The notes beneath the pieces are model-generated. The model saw only the letters and a list, made by a program, of their open reading frames with translations. It was not told the origin of the DNA and made no database searches. From positions 1,612,001-1,676,000 of the forward strand of contig NZ_CP059139.1 in NCBI RefSeq assembly GCF_014109765.1: DNA of 64,000 nucleotides, read 5' to 3'. Position 1 is the first letter of the stretch. Every line of letters begins with the position of its first letter. Position numbers and translations under genes: made by a program. Origin of the DNA: Pseudomonas berkeleyensis. GTDB lineage: Bacteria > Pseudomonadota > Gammaproteobacteria > Pseudomonadales > Pseudomonadaceae. Below, in pieces: positions 27,320 to 34,937 of this stretch.

Positions 27320-28321
27320 TCAGGCCATACGCGCCAGGATCAGGCAGTTGTCCAGCATGCGGTTGGAAAAGCCCCACTCGTTGTCGTACCAGGCCATGAC
27401 CTTGAGCAGCTTGCCGCTGGCCTTGGTGTGGTTGGCATCGAAGATCGACGACAGCGGGTTGTGGTTGAAATCGCAGGACACCAGCGGCAGGGCGTTGTAA
27501 CCCAGCACCGGCGACTGCTCGCTGGCAGCCTTGAGCAGGGCGTTGACCTCTGCCGCATCGGTCTCGCGCTGGAGTTGCAGTGTCAGGTCGACCAATGACA
27601 CGTTGATCACCGGTACCCGTACCGCCATGCCCGTAAGCTTTCCGGCCAGTTCCGGCAGCACCAGGCCGACGGCCTCAGCGGCGCCGGTTTTGGTCGGGAT
27701 CATCGATTGGGTGGCCGAGCGCGCGCGGTACGGGTCGCTGTGGTACACGTCGGAGAGATTCTGGTCGTTGGTATAGGCGTGGATGGTGGTCATCAGCCCT
27801 TGCTCGATGCCCAGCTCGCGATGCAGAACCTGAGCGACTGGAGCCAGGCAGTTGGTCGTGCAGGAGGCGTTGGAGAGTATCTGCATGTCCGGCGTCAGCA
27901 CGTGCTCGTTGACGCCGAATACCAGTGTGGCATCGGCGCCTTTGGCGGGGGCTGAGATCAGTACCTTGCGGGCACCTGCCGTGAGATGGGCGGCTGCCTT
28001 GTCGCGTTCGGTGAACAGCCCGGTGCATTCCAGCACCACGTCGACCTGATGAGTTTTCCACGGCAATTCGGCTGGGTTGCGAATGGCGCTGACGGCGATT
28101 TTATCGTCCCTGACCCATAGGCTTTCGCCGTCGACCTTGACCGTTTCGGCAAAGTGGCCGTGCACGCTGTCATATTGCAGAAGGTGGGCATTGATCGCGC
28201 TATCGCCCAGATCGTTGATCGCCACGACCTGCAGATGTTGGCGATAATTCTGGGTATAGAGTGCGCGTAGCACGTTGCGGCCGATACGGCCAAAGCCATT
28301 GATGGCAATTCGTAGTGTCAT
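27320..28321 (-). CDS. gap: glyceraldehyde-3-phosphate dehydrogenase, type I
   Basis: 333-residue enzyme that oxidises glyceraldehyde 3-phosphate with NAD and phosphate. The NAD-binding INGFGRIGR (residue 6), the active-site [12 protein letters not shown] (Cys about 152), the catalytic His in [10 protein letters not shown] and [12 protein letters not shown] are all intact. Divergent from edd with a HexR-type operator between, it matches the Pseudomonas gap gene that supports glucose use through the Entner-Doudoroff pathway, and not the gluconeogenic GapB paralogue. Confidence 0.93.
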   Translation of the reverse strand: MTLRIAINGFGRIGRNVLRALYTQNYRQHLQVVAINDLGDSAINAHLLQYDSVHGHFAETVKVDGESLWVRDDKIAVSAIRNPAELPWKTHQVDVVLECTGLFTERDKAAAHLTAGARKVLISAPAKGADATLVFGVNEHVLTPDMQILSNASCTTNCLAPVAQVLHRELGIEQGLMTTIHAYTNDQNLSDVYHSDPYRARSATQSMIPTKTGAAEAVGLVLPELAGKLTGMAVRVPVINVSLVDLTLQLQRETDAAEVNALLKAASEQSPVLGYNALPLVSCDFNHNPLSSIFDANHTKASGKLLKVMAWYDNEWGFSNRMLDNCLILARMA

Positions 28322-28342
28322 GGTGAGGTTCCTGTACTTTTG

Positions 28343-28357
28343 TTGTTTTAATTACAA
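28343..28357. promoter_or_regulatory. HexR-type operator between gap and edd
   Basis: TTGT-TTTAATT-ACAA is an exact match to the HexR consensus TTGT-N7/8-ACAA known from Pseudomonas zwf, edd and gap promoters. It lies 22 bases upstream of the gap start and 94 upstream of the edd start. HexR represses these genes until 2-keto-3-deoxy-6-phosphogluconate accumulates. hexR is not in this window. Confidence 0.75.
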
Positions 28358-28450
28358 GATTATGCCGATTAATCTAGAAATCAAATTCAGCGACTGGCAG
28401 TGTTTTGTTGTAAAAGCAAATAAATGTTAGTCGCAAGCCTGGAGAAGCCC

Positions 28451-30274
28451 ATGCATCCCCGCGTCGTAGAAGTCACTGACCGTCTGATCGAGCGCAGTCG
28501 TGCCACGCGCCAGCGCTACCTGGCGATGATTCGTGCGGCCGCCAGCGAAGGGCCGCAACGTGGCAAGTTGCAGTGCGCCAACTTCGCTCATGGCGTGGCC
28601 GGTTGCAGCGGGCACGACAAGCAGACGCTACGCCTGATGGATGCTGCCAACGTCGCCATCGTTTCTGCTTATAACGACATGCTGTCGGCTCACCAGCCTT
28701 ATGAAGCCTTCCCCGAGCAGATCAAGCAGGCGCTGCGTGAGCTGGGTTCGGTGGGGCAGTTCGCCGGTGGTGTGCCAGCCATGTGCGACGGCGTCACCCA
28801 GGGCGAGCCGGGTATGGAGCTGGGCATCGCCAGTCGTGAGGTGATCGCCATGTCCACTGCGGTGGCGCTGTCGCACAACATGTTCGATGCCGCGCTGTAC
28901 CTGGGCGTATGCGACAAGATCGTGCCGGGCCTGCTGATGGGGGCGCTGCGCTTCGGTCATCTGCCTTCGTTGTTCGTGCCGGCGGGGCCGATGACTTCGG
29001 GGTTGTCGAACAAGGAAAAGGCCGATGTGCGCCAGCGCTACGCGGAAGGCAAGGCCTCGCGCGAAGAGTTGCTGGCTGCCGAAATGGCCGCCTATCACGG
29101 CCCTGGCACCTGTACGTTCTATGGCACCGCCAATACCAACCAGCTGTTGATGGAAGTGATGGGGCTGCACCTGCCGGGTGCCTCGTTCATCAATCCGGGG
29201 ACGCCGCTGCGCGATGCATTGACCCGTGAAGCCGCGCAGCAGGTCACCCGCCTGACCAAGCAGAGCGGCCAGTTCATGCCCGTTGGTGAGATCGTCGACG
29301 AGCGTTGCCTGGTCAACTCCATCGTCGCCCTGCATGCCACGGGTGGCTCGACCAATCACACCCTGCACATGCCGGCCATTGCCCGTGCGGCCGGTATTCT
29401 GCTGACCTGGCAAGACATGGCCGATCTGTCCGAGGTGGTGCCGACCTTGGCCCACGTCTATCCCAACGGCAAGGCCGATATCAATCACTTCCAGGCTGCT
29501 GGCGGTATGGCGCTGCTGATTCGCGAGCTGCTCGAAGCGGGTCTGCTGCACGAAGATGTCAACACCGTGGCGGGACATGGTCTGTCGCGCTATACCCGTG
29601 AACCCTTCCTTGATGGCGGCAAGCTGGTGTGGCGCGACGGCCCGCGCGAAAGCCTGGAGGAAAGCGTATTGCGCCCCGTTGCCCGGCCATTCTCGGCAGA
29701 GGGCGGCCTGCGCTTGATGCAAGGCAATCTCGGGCGCGGAGTGATGAAGGTCTCAGCCGTGGCGCCGGAGCACCAGGTAGTGGAGGCGCCTGCGCTGGTT
29801 TTCGAAGATCAGCTGGAGCTGGTCGAGGCGTTCAAGGCTGGCAAGCTGGAGCGCGATTTCGTTGCCGTGGTGCGTTTTCAGGGGCCGCGCAGCAATGGTA
29901 TGCCCGAGCTGCACAAGATGACGCCTTATCTCGGGGTGCTGCAGGATCGTGGCTTCAAGGTGGCGCTGGTGACCGACGGGCGTATGTCCGGTGCTTCCGG
30001 CAAGATTCCGGCTGCCATCCATGTCTGCCCCGAGGCTTTCGATGGTGGGCCGTTGGCGCGGGTACGCGACGGCGACCTGCTGCGCGTGGACGGCCAGAGC
30101 GGGGAACTGCTGCTGAGGGTTGACGAGAACGAGCTGGCGTCACGCGAGTTGGCCGAGGCGCCGGCCCCGGCCATAGGCTGTGGGCGCGAGTTGTTCGCCT
30201 TCATGCGTCACAACTTCAGCACGGCGGAGCGGGGCGCCAGTGCCTTTACCGCCAGTCTTGAATCGTTGACCTGA
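28451..30274 (+). CDS. edd: phosphogluconate dehydratase
   Basis: 607-residue Fe-S dehydratase converting 6-phosphogluconate to 2-keto-3-deoxy-6-phosphogluconate, first committed step of the Entner-Doudoroff pathway. The IlvD/Edd landmarks are present: [65 protein letters not shown] and [18 protein letters not shown]. The start at 28451 gives [12 protein letters not shown], as in P. aeruginosa; the in-frame ATG at 28424 is less likely. In P. aeruginosa edd leads a glk/regulator operon; here rdgC, in the opposite direction, follows. Confidence 0.95.
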   Translation: MHPRVVEVTDRLIERSRATRQRYLAMIRAAASEGPQRGKLQCANFAHGVAGCSGHDKQTLRLMDAANVAIVSAYNDMLSAHQPYEAFPEQIKQALRELGSVGQFAGGVPAMCDGVTQGEPGMELGIASREVIAMSTAVALSHNMFDAALYLGVCDKIVPGLLMGALRFGHLPSLFVPAGPMTSGLSNKEKADVRQRYAEGKASREELLAAEMAAYHGPGTCTFYGTANTNQLLMEVMGLHLPGASFINPGTPLRDALTREAAQQVTRLTKQSGQFMPVGEIVDERCLVNSIVALHATGGSTNHTLHMPAIARAAGILLTWQDMADLSEVVPTLAHVYPNGKADINHFQAAGGMALLIRELLEAGLLHEDVNTVAGHGLSRYTREPFLDGGKLVWRDGPRESLEESVLRPVARPFSAEGGLRLMQGNLGRGVMKVSAVAPEHQVVEAPALVFEDQLELVEAFKAGKLERDFVAVVRFQGPRSNGMPELHKMTPYLGVLQDRGFKVALVTDGRMSGASGKIPAAIHVCPEAFDGGPLARVRDGDLLRVDGQSGELLLRVDENELASRELAEAPAPAIGCGRELFAFMRHNFSTAERGASAFTASLESLT

Positions 30275-30299
30275 GGCCCGGCGCAGTTCGGTTGGGCCT

Positions 30300-30350
30300 G
30301 TAGGGCGGGTGCAACCCGCCAAGCCCTCTGGCGAGTTGCATCCGTCCTGC
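30300..30350. repeat. REP-like repeat, GTAGGGCGGGT type
   Basis: GTAGGGCGGGTGCAACCCGCC contains GGCGGGT/ACCCGCC, followed by a degenerate second arm ending GCATCCGTCCTGC. It is related to the repeat at 61103-61155 and fills the edd-rdgC convergent gap. Confidence 0.55.
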
Positions 30351-30352
30351 AC

Positions 30353-31273
30353 TCAGATTCCCTGTGGGATCTCTTCGCCGCCCAGAGCGGTGAACAGCTC
30401 CGGCAGGAACTCCACCAGGGTCATCATCATCAGGATGAAGCTGGCATCCTGCTGGGCCAGCGCATCGTCGCCACCGTCCTGTTCGGCCTGTTCCTGCAGA
30501 ACGTCTTCGAAGCGCAGGCGTTTGATGGTCAGCTTGTCGTCGAGCACGAAAGACAATTTGTCCTGCCAGGCCAGCGACAGCTGGGTGACCTGCTTGCCGG
30601 TGGACAGGTGCAACTGGATTTCCTCACTGGTCAGATCCTGGCGCTTGCAGCGCACCACGCCACCGTCTTCATGAGTGTCGCGCAGCTCGCATTCGTCCAG
30701 AACGAAGAAGCCTTCGGCGGCTTTCTGGGTTTTCAGCCAGTCGGTCAGCGTGGCAGTCGGCGCGATCTTCACCGACAGCGGGCGCACCGGCAGCGAGCCC
30801 ATGGCTTCGCGCAGGGTGGAGAGCAGGTCTTCGGCTTTCTTGGCGCTGGCGCTGTCCACCAGGATCAGGCCCTGCTTCGGCGCGATGGCGGCGAAGGTGC
30901 CGGATTTGCGAATGAAGGCGCGCGGCAGGAATGCCTGCACGATCTCGTCTTTGATCTGGTCGCGCTCTTTCTTGTACACCTTGCGCATCTGGGTGTTCTC
31001 GATCTCGTCGACCTTCTCCTTCAGTGCGTCGCGTACTACCGAGCCCGGCAGGATGCGCTCTTCCTTGCGCGTGCCAATCAGCAGGAAGTCGCCGCTGACG
31101 TGCACCAGAGGTGCGTCGGCGCCTTTGCCGAAGGGGGCGGTGAAACCATAGGTGGTCAGCTCTTGGGTAGCGCAGGGGCGGGCCGGCTTGCTGGCCAGTG
31201 CGGTCTCCAGTGCTTCGGCGTCGAAGGGAATGTCCTGAGTGAGGCGGTAGACCAGCAGGTTACGGAACCACAT
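30353..31273 (-). CDS. rdgC: recombination-associated protein RdgC
   Basis: 306-residue DNA-binding ring protein that limits RecA-dependent exchange. The N-terminus [34 protein letters not shown] at the C-terminus, and the central [12 protein letters not shown] stretch are characteristic, and the length is standard. The start at 31273 is the family start; the frame remains open to 31417 without support. It is transcribed alone, convergent with edd. Confidence 0.93.
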   Translation of the reverse strand: MWFRNLLVYRLTQDIPFDAEALETALASKPARPCATQELTTYGFTAPFGKGADAPLVHVSGDFLLIGTRKEERILPGSVVRDALKEKVDEIENTQMRKVYKKERDQIKDEIVQAFLPRAFIRKSGTFAAIAPKQGLILVDSASAKKAEDLLSTLREAMGSLPVRPLSVKIAPTATLTDWLKTQKAAEGFFVLDECELRDTHEDGGVVRCKRQDLTSEEIQLHLSTGKQVTQLSLAWQDKLSFVLDDKLTIKRLRFEDVLQEQAEQDGGDDALAQQDASFILMMMTLVEFLPELFTALGGEEIPQGI

Positions 31274-31525
31274 GAGCGGGTGACTCTCCATTGGTATTGA
31301 GGTCGCAGACAGCGTCTTCCTGGGCTTTCTCGCTTGGAAAGGGCGGGGGCTGCGACGGATGTAAGGGAGTGGACAGTTTGCGCTATCGCGATTCGTCCAT
31401 CGGCACAGAGCGCGCATTATTCTCCGCTGGCGAGCTCAGGCCAACCCTGACCACGAGCCTGTGAGAAAATTCGCCGGTATCGCCTAAGTTCTTGCTGGGC
31501 CGATGAATTTTTTTGCATGAGGGGC

Positions 31526-31554
31526 TTGCCAAGGCCCGGATCGCTCTCTAGAAT
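31526..31554 (+). promoter_or_regulatory. sigma-70 promoter of the tRNA-Val/tRNA-Asp unit
   Basis: TTGCCA at 31526-31531 and TAGAAT at 31549-31554 are separated by 17 bases, an excellent housekeeping promoter 22 bases before tRNA-Val. A GC-rich CGCCCC follows the -10 box, as in stringent-controlled tRNA promoters. The rest of the rdgC-tRNA gap (31274-31525) shows nothing I can identify. Confidence 0.7.
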
Positions 31555-31575
31555 GCGCCCCACTTCGAGAGTGAA

Positions 31576-31651
31576 GGGTGATTAGCTCAGCCGGGAGAGC
31601 ATCTGCCTTACAAGCAGAGGGTCGGCGGTTCGATCCCGTCATCACCCACCA
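31576..31651 (+). tRNA. tRNA-Val (anticodon TAC)
   Basis: A 76-base cloverleaf with encoded CCA. Acceptor GGGTGAT pairs with ATCACCC, the D arm is AGCTCAGCCGGGAGAGC, the anticodon loop CTTACAA has TAC at 31609-31611, and the T arm contains GGTTCGATCC. It shares a promoter with the tRNA-Asp gene 15 bases downstream. Confidence 0.97.
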
Positions 31652-31666
31652 ATCTCGCAGTTACGC

Positions 31667-31743
31667 GCAGCGGTAGTTCAGTCGGTTAGAATACCGGCCT
31701 GTCACGCCGGGGGTCGCGGGTTCGAGTCCCGTCCGCTGCGCCA
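31667..31743 (+). tRNA. tRNA-Asp (anticodon GTC)
   Basis: A 77-base cloverleaf with encoded CCA. Acceptor GCAGCGG pairs with CCGCTGC, the anticodon stem is CCGGC/GCCGG with GTC at 31701-31703, and the T arm contains GGGTTCGAGTCCC. It is the second gene of the Val-Asp pair. Confidence 0.97.
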
Positions 31744-31930
31744 TTTCTCTACTCGCTTCATCCCCTCCTGTGACAATCCTCCGGCATTCGCCGAAAACTC
31801 CAGAAAATTCCTTTGTTTGCTTGAACTTATGCGCACTGCTCGGCTCCTATGCCGTAGCCAGTTATCGTGGCGGACTGCTAAGCTCGCGCTTTCACACGAC
31901 GGCCTTCGGGCGCATCTACAAGGAACAAGC

Positions 31931-32650
31931 ATGAAACAGCATCGTTTGGCGGCGGCAGTTGCCCTGGTGGGTCTGGTGCTAGCCGGTTGCGATTCGCAAA
32001 CCAGCGAAGTCGAACTCAAGAGCCCGGCGCAGAAAGCCTCCTATGGCATTGGCCTGAACATGGGCCGCAGCCTGTCCGAAGAAGGCATGGACGATCTGGA
32101 TTCCAAGGCCGTCGCCCAGGGTATCGAAGACGCGCTGGCGAAGAAGGAGCCACGCATCAAGGACGAAGACATGATCGAGGCCTTCTCCTTCCTGCAGACG
32201 CGTGCCGAAGAGCGCATGGTTGCACTGAACAAGGAAGCGGCCGAAGCTGGCAAGAAATTCCTCGAAGAGAACGGCAAGCGTGAAGGCGTCGTGACCACCG
32301 AGTCCGGTCTGCAGTACGAAGTGGTGAAGAAGGCTGACGGCGCACAGCCGAAAGAAAGCGACGTAGTGACCGTTCACTACGAAGGCAAGCTGACCGATGG
32401 CACCGTATTTGACAGCTCCGTCGCCCGTGGCAGCCCCATCGATCTGCCGGTTGGCGGCGTGATTCCGGGTTGGGTCGAAGGTCTGCAACTGATGCACGTT
32501 GGCGAGAAGTACAAGCTGTACATCCCCAGCGAATTGGCTTACGGCGAGCAGAGCCCGTCTCCGGCGATTCCGGCCAACTCGGTACTGGTGTTCGATCTGG
32601 AGCTGATCGGCATCAAGGATCAGAAGGCCGCCGAGCCGGCTGCCGAGTAA
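31931..32650 (+). CDS. FKBP-type peptidyl-prolyl isomerase lipoprotein (FkpA/Mip-like)
   Basis: 239 residues. A lipoprotein signal peptide with lipobox VLAGC (Cys 20) is followed by an N-terminal dimerisation helix region (SPAQKASYGIGLNMGRSL...), and a C-terminal FKBP domain of about 100 residues (VTVHYEGKLTDGTVFDSS, VIPGWVEGLQLMHVGEKYKLYIPSELAYGEQ, LVFDLELIGI). This is the plan of FkpA/Mip chaperones in the periplasm. It matches P. aeruginosa PA3262 from memory. The ATG at 31931 follows AAGGAACAAGC. Confidence 0.9.
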   Translation: MKQHRLAAAVALVGLVLAGCDSQTSEVELKSPAQKASYGIGLNMGRSLSEEGMDDLDSKAVAQGIEDALAKKEPRIKDEDMIEAFSFLQTRAEERMVALNKEAAEAGKKFLEENGKREGVVTTESGLQYEVVKKADGAQPKESDVVTVHYEGKLTDGTVFDSSVARGSPIDLPVGGVIPGWVEGLQLMHVGEKYKLYIPSELAYGEQSPSPAIPANSVLVFDLELIGIKDQKAAEPAAE

Positions 32651-32986
32651 CACTTTCGCGTGTCAGCACAACGCCCCGTCTTGACGGGGCGTTGTCGTTT
32701 CTGGAGGGTATCGGGTATCGCGCTGGTGCTTGAGTGTTACGCTTATGCACATTATGGGAAGCATTCCCAATAAGTACCGGCTACATCTGCAGCCGGCTTG
32801 TGTCAATCAGCAACTTATTGATTTTCATGAGTTTTATGTGCTGTATAAAAAATGCCCGATCTGAGCGAAGGCCCCATGCCACGGGGCTTTGGTAAGCTTG
32901 TTGAAGGTATTTTCACAGAGTTATCCACAGCTTCGGTGGATAAGCGAGGCAAGCCCAGATACTGCCTGGCTTGCCGAGGAGGGCCG
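32651..32986. other. 336-base intergenic region with hairpins and a DnaA-box palindrome
   Basis: After the FKBP terminator the region holds an imperfect palindrome (TTATGGGAAGCATTCCCAATAA cut to its arms TTATGGGAA and TTCCCAATAA near 32753-32775), a CCGGCT/AGCCGG hairpin at about 32778-32797, a GCCCC/GGGGC hairpin near 32870-32888, and a perfect 8-bp inverted repeat TTATCCAC/GTGGATAA at 32921-32943. The first arm plus the next base is TTATCCACA, the consensus DnaA box. No convincing gene is present, although a frame is open from 32852. Confidence 0.5.
32670..32693 (+). terminator. terminator hairpin after the FKBP gene
   Basis: Stem AACGCCCCGT/ACGGGGCGTT around CTTG, followed by GTCGTTTCT. 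It lies 19 bases after the stop. Confidence 0.7.
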
Positions 32987-33424
32987 ATGAAAGCTCCATG
33001 GAAACTGACCGGTTACCTGCCCCTGGCGGCGCGCTTCCTGCGTGAGGGACGTCTACCGGAATTGCTCCGTGCGTTGGGTGACAAGCGTACGCCGCAGGGC
33101 GAGCGTTTCGCAGCGCTCAAAGAGGATCTGCGTCTGCTGCGCGCACTCTGCCTGGCCTGGTTCAAAGGTGAGTATCGGCAGATCAGCAGCCAGGCCTTGC
33201 TAATGGTGGTGGCGGCGCTTCTGTACTTCCTGAGCCCGCTGGATGCGATCCCTGACTGGTTGGTGGGCGTCGGCTTCGTCGATGATCTGGCCGTTCTGGC
33301 CTGGGTGATGCGCACCTGGCACGCCGAACTGGAGGCCTTCAAGGCCTGGCGCGACAGGCAGAGCCCGGAGCGTCTGGCGCTTATCGAACATTTGCCGGCT
33401 GACGAGCAGACGGTTCACCCTTAG
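32987..33424 (+). CDS. YkvA-like DUF1232 membrane-associated protein
   Basis: 145 residues from the ATG at 32987, behind GAGGAGGG. The DUF1232 core is LLMVVAALLYFLSPLDAIPDWLVGVGFVDDLAVLAWVM (about residues 66-103), a hydrophobic hairpin with the conserved SPLDAIPD motif. The function of this family is unknown. The upstream extension to 32852 lacks a ribosome site and homologous character. The stop TAG at 33422-33424 overlaps the left boundary of palindromic element copy C. Confidence 0.75.
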   Translation: MKAPWKLTGYLPLAARFLREGRLPELLRALGDKRTPQGERFAALKEDLRLLRALCLAWFKGEYRQISSQALLMVVAALLYFLSPLDAIPDWLVGVGFVDDLAVLAWVMRTWHAELEAFKAWRDRQSPERLALIEHLPADEQTVHP

Positions 33425-33607
33425 AGCCTATTCAAAGTCTCGCGAGCTAGAGCCAGGCAATACCGATGGCGGCCCCGCGAATCGAGCGAAGAACGCTCGG
33501 AGTCGCGTTCGACTTTACGAGCTTTAAATGAGCATTCTGACCGGGCTGGCGTTCCAGCTTGATTTCAACGCTGCATGGCCGACGCGCAGCAGACTTTGAG
33601 CGCGCTC
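33424..33607 (-). mobile_element. MITE-like palindromic element, copy C (inverted)
   Basis: A 184-bp element in the opposite orientation to copies A, D and E. Its inverse begins GAGCGCGCTCAAAGTCTGCT and closely follows copy E along its length, including AACGCCAGCCCGGTCAGAA and CGGGGCCGCCATCGGTATTG. TTA lies outside both ends within CTTAG (33420-33424 and 33607-33611). The left TTA overlaps the DUF1232 stop codon. The rest of the gap (33612-33773) holds no gene. Confidence 0.75.
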
Positions 33608-33773
33608 TTAGAGACGCAGTGCGCAGCGGGAGCGATGCCTGTGGTTATGCATCGCGCTCAGTGCTATTGAGCACGCTCTGCTGGGCGGGTGCCTGTTAAG
33701 ATGGCAGTTCGCAAGGAAGGTGCCGAGATCGTCGATCCTGCTTTCCAACGGCGTTATTGAGATGGAGAGCTCC

Positions 33774-34097
33774 ATGACTGTGCAAATCATTGCCCGCGAC
33801 GGTGAACCGGAATACGCCGTACTGCCCTGGGCCGATTACCAGGCCTTGTTGAAGGCGGCAGGGCGCCAGGAACCTGCCGTAACCGCGGCCCCCACGCCTG
33901 CTCCGACAGCCAAGCGTGCGCCTCTGGAACAACTGCAAACGCTGCGTGAGGCCAAGGGCTTGAGCCCGGAAGCACTGGCCCGCAGTGTGGGCATCAGCCC
34001 CCACTATCTGGCCATGATCGAAAGCGGTGAGCGCCAACCCGATGCCGCAATCCTGCGTTCGTTGGCTTGGGAGCTGGGCCTGGAGGGCTGGTCTTGA
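33774..34097 (+). CDS. XRE-type helix-turn-helix protein
   Basis: 107 residues from the ATG at 33774, preceded by GGAGAG; the in-frame ATG at 33762 contains that ribosome site. Residues 1-28 resemble a small beta-rich Phd/YefM-like N-terminus (VQIIARDGEPEYAVLPWADYQALLKAA), then an Ala/Pro linker, then an XRE HTH (LQTLREAKGLSPEALARSVGISPHYLAMIESGERQPDAAILRSLAWEL). It is the first gene of a three-gene overlapping run. It could be a regulator or an antitoxin, but the next gene is not a known toxin. Confidence 0.7.
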   Translation: MTVQIIARDGEPEYAVLPWADYQALLKAAGRQEPAVTAAPTPAPTAKRAPLEQLQTLREAKGLSPEALARSVGISPHYLAMIESGERQPDAAILRSLAWELGLEGWS

Positions 34098-34459
34098 GCG
34101 TGCGCATCAGTCGCCAGCACTGGCAGGCCCTGCTCGCAGAGTTGGATGATGCCCGCCGCCAACGTCATCTGCTGACCTATCGTGCGCTGATCGAGCGCCT
34201 CGATCTCCCGACGCCGGCCATGCAGACCCTCACTGCGGCACTTGAACATCTGGCTGCGCTCGATGCCCGTGCCGAGCGTCCCCTGCGCAGCGCGTTGGTG
34301 ATCAGTCAGGGGGCCAGCCGTTTGCCACGTACCGGTTTCTTCGACTGCGTAACGCGTCTGGGGCGTTTCAGTGGCGCTTCCGATGGTGTCGCTGCGGCGT
34401 CCTGGCACGCAGCAGAGGTGGTGCGTGTGTTCGAATTCGATTATCCCGCCGATGTCTAG
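34094..34459 (+). CDS. conserved small protein of unknown function
   Basis: 121 residues if it starts at TTG 34094, which overlaps the stop of the HTH gene (TTGA) and lies 7 bases after GGAGG; GTG at 34100 is an alternative. The sequence is alpha-helical at first (HWQALLAELDDARRQRHLLTYRALIERL) and ends LGRFSGASDGVAAASWHAAEVVRVFEFDYPADV. I do not recognise the family. Tight overlaps with both neighbours show cotranslation with the HTH gene and the Sel1-like gene. Confidence 0.65.
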   Translation: MSVRISRQHWQALLAELDDARRQRHLLTYRALIERLDLPTPAMQTLTAALEHLAALDARAERPLRSALVISQGASRLPRTGFFDCVTRLGRFSGASDGVAAASWHAAEVVRVFEFDYPADV

Positions 34460-34937
34460 GCTGCTCTGGCGGCTACGCGCTCGGCTGGGTTACTGGTTGG
34501 CCCGACGGCTGTTCCATTGGCCATGGGTGATGCGTCAGCCGCGTGCCTGGCAGTGGATGCAGGGCCAGTACGGACGCATGGCCAACCTGGGCGACACTTC
34601 GGCGCAGAGTTTTTATGGCCATATCCTGCTGTTTCGCGGGCAAGGGCTGGGCGCGCGCGAGGAGGGGCTGCGTCTGCTGCGCCTGGCTGCTGCCGGGGGT
34701 GATGGCAAGGCTGCCTACCAGTTGGGGGTTCAGGCCCTGCAAGGCAACACCCGACAGGCACCGGATGGCCAGGAGGCTGTGCGCTACTGGACGCAAGCGC
34801 TGGCGGCCGGGCACCCGCTCGCTGCCAGTCGTCTCAGTCAGCTGTACCGTGACGGTGCGCCCGGTGTTGCGGCCGATCCCACAGTGGCCGAGCGTTATGC
34901 GGCGCAAGCGGACGATGTATCTCGTTCAGGCCACTGA
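34452..34937 (+). CDS. Sel1-repeat (TPR-like) protein
   Basis: 161 residues from the ATG at 34452, overlapping the previous gene by 8 bases. After a basic N-terminal segment come Sel1-like repeats (GLRLLRLAAAGGDGKAAYQLGVQAL and AVRYWTQALAAGHPLAASRLSQLYRDG), a helical scaffold that usually binds other proteins. There is no clear signal peptide. The last gene of the three-gene run, it overlaps the convergent c-di-GMP gene by 12 bases. Confidence 0.7.
   Translation: MSRLLWRLRARLGYWLARRLFHWPWVMRQPRAWQWMQGQYGRMANLGDTSAQSFYGHILLFRGQGLGAREEGLRLLRLAAAGGDGKAAYQLGVQALQGNTRQAPDGQEAVRYWTQALAAGHPLAASRLSQLYRDGAPGVAADPTVAERYAAQADDVSRSGH

Noticed and set aside
32852..32986. N-terminal extension of the DUF1232 protein to an ATG at 32852
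   Set aside because: The extension crosses hairpins and a DnaA-box palindrome and is not DUF1232-like. The ATG at 32987 has a strong GAGGAGGG ribosome site.
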